Source: Nostoc sp. GT001
GTDB taxonomy: Bacteria > Cyanobacteriota > Cyanobacteriia > Cyanobacteriales > Nostocaceae
NCBI RefSeq assembly: GCF_030382115.1
Contig: NZ_JAUDRJ010000003.1
Span: 4,964,116-4,975,374 of the forward strand
Direction: 5' to 3'
Length of the DNA stretch: 11,259 nt
How positions within the stretch are numbered: the stretch's first letter is position 1; the number at the start of each line of letters is the position of its first letter. The notes beneath the pieces are model-generated. The model had not been told where the DNA came from. It searched no databases and saw only the letters and a list, made by a program, of their open reading frames with translations. The position numbers were made by a program, and so were the translations under genes. This document shows, piece by piece, positions 7,883 through 11,259 of the stretch.

Positions 7883-7911
7883 ATTCCCGACTTCTTCAAA
7901 AAGTCGGGAAT
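7883..7911. terminator. Hairpin downstream of ftsH, probable terminator
   Basis: ATTCCCGACTT and AAGTCGGGAAT form a perfect 11-bp stem with a 7-nt loop. The following TTGTGTTGTC is only moderately T-rich, so this is a weak intrinsic terminator or another dispersed palindrome. It shares the GACTTC...GTCGGG core with the terminator after infC. Confidence 0.5.
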
Positions 7912-8044
7912 TGTGTTGTCAAAAAACTCAGAATGCTACCTCAGCCTTCCCAGAAAGTAGCACAGATAAAGTCTTGTCACTGTAAAGCTTAAGCTATTGT
8001 ATTATATATACCCAAAAAATGTACTACAAGTAAACATAAACATC

Positions 8045-8956
8045 ATGAAATATAGATATTGGGCAAGTTATCTGCTTGCTACTTTAGCATTTCTGCCCTT
8101 CGAGCCTGTAAGCATGACTCAGGTTTTGGCAACATCAGTTTATCAACTGGCACAAGCAAAATCTGCTTACACCCAATATATGCAGCTTGGTTATAACGAA
8201 ACCAAACGGAGAAACTATAGAAAAGCTTTATTGAATTTTCAGCAAGCAGAGCGGCTACGTCCTGGAGATAGATATGCTACTTCTGCAATTAGAAATGTTA
8301 CAAGTTACATTCAACGCGGTAGAAATCGTATCGCCTTTGTCCCAGGTAGACCTGGTAGAGTAAGGTCAGCTGGAACACGGGGAAGTTGCTTTCAAACTGG
8401 ACAATATCTGATTCCCCTGACACCGACAGATAAGGAAGCTCAACGCACCACATCAGAGCGTCCCACATTCTTTTTCTACGTTCCTCAAACCTCGACAACA
8501 GTACAAGCACTAGAATTTGTTTTGCGCGACGGTGATAGCATCGACCCATTATATAAGGGAACTTTCAAACCTGTTGGGCAGAATGGTATTGTTAGTGTAA
8601 ATGTACCTGTAAATCAGCCATCTCTACAAATCGGTAAAGAATATAATTGGACTTTTTCGATGATTTGCGATCCTAATAACCGCGATAAAGACTCTTATAT
8701 AGAAGGTACAATTGTGCGATCGCAAGATGAAAACCTATCCCTTCAGCTAAACCAACCAAACACAGATTTGGATCGCGCAGTTTTATTTGCAACGGCTGGA
8801 TTTTGGGAAGATTCTCTAAGAACTTTAGCTAATTTACGCCGCCAACGTCCTAACGATCCCGAAGTTCAGAAATATTGGGAAGATTTGTTGAATTCAGTAG
8901 ACATTAAAGAAGTTGTAAACAAGCCTTTCTTGCCCTGTTGTACTGTTCAAAAATAA
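8045..8956 (+). CDS. DUF928 exported protein with a TPR-like repeat
   Basis: A 303-residue protein of the cyanobacterial DUF928 family, whose function is unknown. Residues 1-29 form a Sec signal peptide (MKYRYW, hydrophobic core, cleavage near QVLA-TS), so it is probably periplasmic. Residues about 43-76 look like one TPR (ALLNFQQAERLRPGD). The DUF928 region runs from about 108 (SAGTRGSC) through FFFYVPQTS (142-150), the conserved SMICDPNNRD (205-214), GTIVR (221-225) and GFWEDSLRTLANLR (252-265) to about 288. It ends with a Cys pair near the C-terminus. I chose ATG 8045 over an upstream in-frame TTG at 7997, because the ATG puts the signal peptide at the true N-terminus and the TTG would fall inside the A/T-rich promoter region. 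No Shine-Dalgarno is evident. It is a single gene. Confidence 0.82.
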   Translation: MKYRYWASYLLATLAFLPFEPVSMTQVLATSVYQLAQAKSAYTQYMQLGYNETKRRNYRKALLNFQQAERLRPGDRYATSAIRNVTSYIQRGRNRIAFVPGRPGRVRSAGTRGSCFQTGQYLIPLTPTDKEAQRTTSERPTFFFYVPQTSTTVQALEFVLRDGDSIDPLYKGTFKPVGQNGIVSVNVPVNQPSLQIGKEYNWTFSMICDPNNRDKDSYIEGTIVRSQDENLSLQLNQPNTDLDRAVLFATAGFWEDSLRTLANLRRQRPNDPEVQKYWEDLLNSVDIKEVVNKPFLPCCTVQK

Positions 8957-8987
8957 ATTAATCATTACTTACAAGACTTCTGCCAAT

Positions 8988-9129
8988 TTACGAGGGTTCA
9001 ACGCCCGTAGAAACGGGATGAATACGACCTAAAGTAGCAAGCCTGGCAAAAATCTGGGTTAATAAAATAGGCTCAGGGATTTCGGGAAGCATTTTTAACA
9101 TTTCATGGACAGATCGAAAACCACGATAG
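8988..9129 (-). pseudogene. Possible 3' remnant of a minus-strand gene cut by the IS element
   Basis: Read on the minus strand, 47 codons stay open from the IS630 left boundary to a TAA at 8988-8990. The translation looks protein-like (SVHEMLKMLPEIPEP, then QIFARLATLGRIHPV), with an amphipathic helix and no stops. There is an internal ATG but no ribosome binding site. Joining the sequence across the IS (at TA 9130/9956) keeps the frame open for only about 17 more codons before a stop near 10006. It is therefore either a broken gene end or a chance frame. I do not recognise a family. Confidence 0.35.
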
Positions 9130-9160
9130 TAATACCAATTCTGTATGAAGATGCGCTAAA
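9130..9160. repeat. Left terminal inverted repeat of the IS630 element
   Basis: It starts TAATACCAATT and ends TGCGCTAAA, and pairs with 9927-9957 with only three mismatches. The first TA is the presumed target duplication. Confidence 0.88.
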
Positions 9161-9320
9161 ATATGAGATGGGTGCATCTGGTTAAAGCGTTATGGGTATG
9201 AGATTGGTTATTGAGATTAAAGAGAGCGACGTTTAATTACTGCAAAAGGAATCAAACCTTTAGAACACAGCCAGTGGCGTCATGAGGATTTTTATTTATA
9301 CGGTGTCGTAGAACCGCTTA

Positions 9321-9564
9321 GGAATGAGAATTAAATAACATCGACTTTTGTATGTTGGGTTGAGGCACGAAACCCAACGCTCTAGAGATTTTGGGTTTCG
9401 CAGACTCAACCCAACCGACTAGCGCAGCAAGGTTAAAATATTGGGTAAAAAACAATCGGTTAATTAGTCTCTTTTTCTTCTCTCGTGCACTCTGCGTCCC
9501 TGCTGCTTAAACCCAACATTTTAGTGTGGACGTGCTACTACACAGGTTATTAAATCCACGATCC
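9321..9564. mobile_element. MITE-like element inserted in the IS630 transposase
   Basis: This 244-bp non-coding insert starts GGAATGAGAATTAAATAAC and ends with an inverted copy (right end read in reverse: GGATCGTGGATTTAATAAC), 14 of 19 bases matching. It is flanked by TTA on both sides (9318-9320, 9565-9567); counted the other way, the direct repeat is CTTAG (9317-9321, 9564-9568). Removing 247 bp restores the transposase frame (VVEPL joined to SGYSFF), which shows the insertion directly. It has no open frame of note, so it is non-autonomous. The TTA target and GG...CC ends would fit an IS5/IS1031-like (TNA) parent; that assignment is inference. Confidence 0.78.
9354..9415. repeat. Double palindrome inside the nested element
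   Basis: Two 25-nt arms (9354-9378 and 9391-9415) pair through GTTGGGTTGAG with CTCAACCCAAC and CGAAACCCAA with TTGGGTTTCG, around a 12-nt loop. Each arm is also self-complementary at its ends (GTTGGGTT...AACCCAAC), so either one long stem or two small ones can form. The TTGGGTTTCG core resembles a repeat found widely between cyanobacterial genes. Confidence 0.7.
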
Positions 9565-9926
9565 TTAGTGGCTATAGCTTTTTCTACGAGTTTCCCTACC
9601 TTAATGCTGATTGTTTTCAACACTTTTTGGAATTAGTGTCTGCTGAGCTTGGTGATGATATCGCGGTTATCCAGTTTGATCAAGGATCGTTTCACAAAGC
9701 CAAAACTCTTAACTACCCTGATAACATTATCCCGATTTTTCAACCTCCTCACTCTCCGAAACTCAATCCCATTGAGCGGTTTTGGGAACTTCTCAAATCA
9801 AAACTCCAATGGGAAAACTGTAAAACCCTTGCACAATTACAGCAGAAGTTAACTGATGTCCTCAAAGCAATTACACCTGAGATGATTGCTTCAGTGACTT
9901 CCTACGACTTTATCCTTGAAGCTCTA

Positions 9927-9957
9927 TTTAGCGCAGCTTCATAAATAATTGGTATTA
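9927..9957. repeat. Right terminal inverted repeat of the IS630 element
   Basis: The inverse of 9130-9160, ending AATTGGTATTA. It overlaps the last codons and stop of the transposase relic. Confidence 0.88.
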
Positions 9958-10317
9958 GCACCTTCTCCAAAAAAGAACTTTAACAAAAAACTGGCAACGC
10001 AATAATCAGTATTTCGGGCGTTGCCAGTAAAGAAGTTTTCGCCTGCGGTGGGCGATACACCATCGCAAAAAGTCTTGCTCAAGAATTGTAATAATATTTA
10101 ATATGAGTCTAGGTTGTGTAATTTAGATTAACTATTGCAGAGAAATTCTCTCAGACTGAGTAAAATGACAAATACAACGAGGCAACTATTTTATAGATTA
10201 GTTACCCTAGAACTGGAGACTATGTTTTCAGTCCTGAGTTACTTCTGTATTTTGCCTCTGAGGCATACCAATTTAGACCACACCAAATCCTTCATTTAAG
10301 AGCTCCCACTAATCATA
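9958..10317. other. Intergenic spacer upstream of infC
   Basis: This 360-bp spacer holds the 10-bp-stem hairpin at 9991-10027, a short inverted repeat GCGAT/ATCGC near 10052-10066 and a palindrome GCCTCTGAGGC about 65 bp before infC. A promoter must lie here, but no convincing -35/-10 pair is visible (TTGCAG 10135-10140 and TAAAAT 10161-10166 are 20 nt apart). No coding sequence was seen. Confidence 0.4.
9991..10027. repeat. Perfect 10-bp-stem hairpin beside the IS element
   Basis: CTGGCAACGC and GCGTTGCCAG pair perfectly around a 17-nt loop. On the minus strand the left arm is followed by TTTTTTG, so it could be an intrinsic terminator for minus-strand transcription running toward the IS. 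On the plus strand an A-run precedes it and no T-run follows. Confidence 0.5.
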
Positions 10318-10851
10318 ATGGCTGTGATTGAGAAGAAAAGAACTCGCGATCTGCCCCAAATTAACGAACGAATTCGCTTCCCGAAAATTCGGGTCATTGA
10401 CACTGACGGTGCCCAACTGGGAATTATGCCCCCACAGGAAGCACTACAACTAGCAGAAGAAAAAGAGCTAGATTTGGTGCTAATCAGCGATAAAGCTGAT
10501 CCGCCAGTTTGTCGGATTATGGACTACGGGAAATACAAGTTTGAGCAAGAAAAAAAGGCGCGGGAAGCCCGGAAAAAACAGCACACGGCTGATGTCAAAG
10601 AAGTTAAGATGCGCTACAAAATAGAAGAACACGACTACAACGTGCGTGTTAAGCAAGCAGAGCGCTTTTTGAAAGATGGCGATAAAGTCAAAGCGACTGT
10701 GATGTTCCGGGGTCGAGAAATTCAACACAGCGACCTAGCAGAAGATTTGCTCAAGCGAATGGCAACGGATTTGGAGCCTTTTGGTGAGCTTCAACAAGCC
10801 CCTAAAAAAGAAGGACGAAACATGATGATGCTCATTTCGCCTAAAAAATAA
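10318..10851 (+). CDS. infC: Translation initiation factor IF-3
   Basis: A 177-residue cytoplasmic factor that binds the 30S subunit, blocks premature 50S joining and checks the start codon and initiator tRNA. The N-domain signature is [17 protein letters not shown] (15-31), with [13 protein letters not shown] (62-74) leading into the lysine-rich linker helix ([12 protein letters not shown]). The C-domain carries [14 protein letters not shown] (94-107) and [14 protein letters not shown] (120-133), and the protein ends in [12 protein letters not shown]. It is full length. The start is ATG, unlike the AUU of enterobacterial infC. The two preceding in-frame codons are ATC and ATA, themselves near-cognate, and an in-frame stop lies at 10297-10299. 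No strong Shine-Dalgarno is present. No rpmI-rplT follows; a terminator closes a single-gene unit. Confidence 0.96.
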   Translation: MAVIEKKRTRDLPQINERIRFPKIRVIDTDGAQLGIMPPQEALQLAEEKELDLVLISDKADPPVCRIMDYGKYKFEQEKKAREARKKQHTADVKEVKMRYKIEEHDYNVRVKQAERFLKDGDKVKATVMFRGREIQHSDLAEDLLKRMATDLEPFGELQQAPKKEGRNMMMLISPKK

Positions 10852-10881
10852 TTCTCTAACTGTTTAATAGACCAAGTTTGA

Positions 10882-10913
10882 AAATCCCCTGACTAGAAGT
10901 CGGGGGATTTTTT
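10882..10913 (+). terminator. Rho-independent terminator of infC
   Basis: AAATCCCCTGAC and GTCGGGGGATTT form a 12-bp stem (one T.G pair) with the 5-nt loop TAGAA, followed by more T (10911-10913). It starts about 30 bp after the infC stop and is a classic intrinsic terminator. Confidence 0.88.
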
Positions 10914-10936
10914 CATGTTTTATTTGAATGCAATAT

Positions 10937-11105
10937 ACGCTTTGAGCGCATAGTTAGGGACTTCCAAATAAAAAAACATCCCAAATTTTCTTGTGGGATG
11001 GGTGTCCCCACCCGTCCCAGATTTAGGGCGCTCATGTTGCCCACCCCACAAAATGGATAATTTATTTCTTGGAAGTCCCTTAGCTATGCACTCCTACGAA
11101 AGCGT
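10937..11105. repeat. Older palindrome split by the second MITE-like element
   Basis: Outside the 123-bp element the flanks are themselves inverted: ACGCTTT (10937-10943) with AAAGCGT (11099-11105), and GCATAG (10948-10953) with CTATGC (11084-11089). With the element and one TTA removed they form a stem-loop, GCATAG-TTAG-CTATGC, with an imperfect outer stem. The element thus appears to have inserted into the loop of an existing palindromic repeat. Confidence 0.6.
10957..11079. mobile_element. MITE-like element with GGGACTTCC ends
   Basis: This 123-bp non-coding element has perfect 11-bp terminal inverted repeats, GGGACTTCCAA and TTGGAAGTCCC, with further imperfect A/T-rich pairing inward. 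It is flanked by a direct TTA (10954-10956, 11080-11082). Its interior contains CATCCCA/TGGGATG and GTCCCCACCC-type hairpins. It has no ORF, so it would depend on a transposase elsewhere. Short length, terminal repeats and target duplication are the hallmarks of a MITE. Confidence 0.75.
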
Positions 11106-11126
11106 TTAAATTTATCTAAAATCGAT

Positions 11127-11173
11127 AGTCCTGAACGCTGAGTGGGAAACATAATACTCAGTTGCTCAGGACT
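11127..11173. repeat. Hairpin repeat AGTCCTGA ... TCAGGACT
   Basis: The outer stem AGTCCTGA/TCAGGACT (8 bp) and inner stem CTGAGT/ACTCAG (6 bp) are separated by a small internal loop, with a 12-nt apical loop and TTT immediately after. It could terminate transcription on the plus strand, but no gene precedes it closely. It looks like a common Nostoc-type intergenic palindrome. Confidence 0.55.
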
Positions 11174-11185
11174 TTTGCTATTTCC

Positions 11186-11240
11186 AGGGGATGAGGAGGC
11201 AGGGGGGCAGAGGAGTAGAGGAGCAGAGGAGACAAGGGGG
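11186..11240. repeat. Purine-rich GGGGAGCAG-type dispersed repeat, second copy
   Basis: A run of G/A-rich units (GAGGAGGCAGGGGGGCAG, GAGTAGAGGAGCAGAGGAG) similar to the tract at 5525-5620, on the same strand. It is non-coding. The region after infC (10852-11259) holds nothing but the terminator, the MITE-like element and these repeats. Confidence 0.55.
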
Positions 11241-11259
11241 AATTATTGAACAAGTCTCT

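Larger units (their letters stand above)
7741..8044. other. Intergenic spacer between ftsH and the DUF928 gene
   Basis: This 304-bp spacer contains two hairpins (7760-7790 and 7883-7911), described separately. A weak promoter for the next gene may be TTGTCA (7974-7979) with A/T-rich hexamers TATTGT or TATTAT at 7995-8005. The spacings (15 or 20) are not ideal. No other coding sequence was seen. Confidence 0.4.
9221..9944 (+). pseudogene. IS630 transposase, truncated, frameshifted and interrupted
   Basis: Three pieces of one DDE-superfamily transposase are visible. A trace, MRLVIEI, just before 9220 is in another frame. A central piece at about 9221-9321 reads LITAKGIKP, then HEDFYLYGVVEPL. 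The C-terminal piece at 9567-9944 resumes SGYSFFYEFPYLNADCF and carries VIQFDQGSFH (second catalytic Asp) and PPHSPKLNPIERFW (catalytic Glu). The gap between the last two is exactly the 247-bp insert; joined at CTTAG they read on in one frame. The N-terminal DNA-binding half and the first catalytic Asp region are missing, and a frameshift near 9220 adds to the decay. The 3' end, including the TAA, runs into the right terminal repeat. Non-functional. The open frame of 105 codons from TTG 9627 is only part of this relic. Confidence 0.88.
9130..9957 (+). mobile_element. Decayed IS630-family insertion sequence
   Basis: The element is bounded by 31-bp inverted repeats (9130-9160 and 9927-9957; 28 of 31 bases match) whose outermost TA on each side is the target duplication characteristic of IS630/Tc1-mariner elements. 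The 828-bp span includes a foreign insert of about 247 bp. Without it only about 580 bp of IS remain, roughly half the usual IS630 length, so the 5' half of the transposase has been deleted. The well-preserved ends mean it could still be mobilised in trans by a related transposase. Confidence 0.88.

Noticed and set aside
7997..8044. TTG start giving a 16-residue longer DUF928 protein
   Set aside because: The extension precedes the signal peptide, lies in A/T-rich promoter-like DNA and has no ribosome binding site; ATG 8045 gives a standard Sec signal at the N-terminus.
9004..9017. Small hairpin CCCGT-AGAA-ACGGG after the DUF928 gene as a terminator
   Set aside because: The stem is only 5 bp with no T-run, so it is too weak to call.
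9649..9852. Overlapping plus-strand frame of 67 codons within the transposase relic
   Set aside because: It is out of frame with the recognisable DDE motifs, so it is a shadow frame.

Overview
The window comes from a cyanobacterium, most likely a filamentous Nostocales (Nostoc/Anabaena-like) genome. Four copies of the HIP1 octamer GCGATCGC are present (about 149, 6529, 6961 and 8715), far more than chance predicts in 11 kb. The FtsH is of the photosynthetic type, there is a DUF928 exported protein (a cyanobacterial family), and the intergenic DNA is full of palindromic and purine-rich dispersed repeats typical of these genomes. There are seven sound protein genes, one short unrecognised effector-like gene, a nested set of mobile-element relics, and no RNA genes or CRISPR arrays.

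Left part (1-3300): a short ORF (128-544) is followed, in the same frame and with no spacer, by a large NB-ARC/TPR protein of the STAND (bacterial NLR-like) class (545-2962). The two are separated only by one TGA codon. The short protein has a hydrophobic N-terminal helix and an Asn/Gln/Gly-rich tail resembling prion-like or amyloid signalling motifs, so the pair looks like a sensor/effector module for defence or regulated cell death. It may be two coupled genes or one gene split by a nonsense codon. A small secreted protein of unknown function is encoded convergently, and its 3' end overlaps the end of the NLR gene by 91 bp.

Middle (3301-8956): a ferrochelatase-family protein with a natural eight-histidine tail converges on an NADPH-dependent FMN reductase, with a shared palindromic terminator between them. 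Then come the membrane AAA+ zinc protease FtsH and a DUF928 protein. Each is a single-gene unit separated by repeat-rich spacers; no operon is evident.

Right part (8957-11259): a 1.36 kb stretch without an intact gene holds a decayed IS630-family element with 31-bp terminal inverted repeats and TA flanks. Its transposase is internally deleted, frameshifted and interrupted by a second, roughly 244-bp MITE-like element. Removing that insert and one copy of its target repeat restores the transposase frame. Beside the IS lies what may be the 3' end of a disrupted minus-strand gene. infC (IF-3) follows as a single gene with its own terminator, then a second 123-bp MITE-like element sitting in the loop of an older palindrome, and more dispersed repeats to the end of the window.
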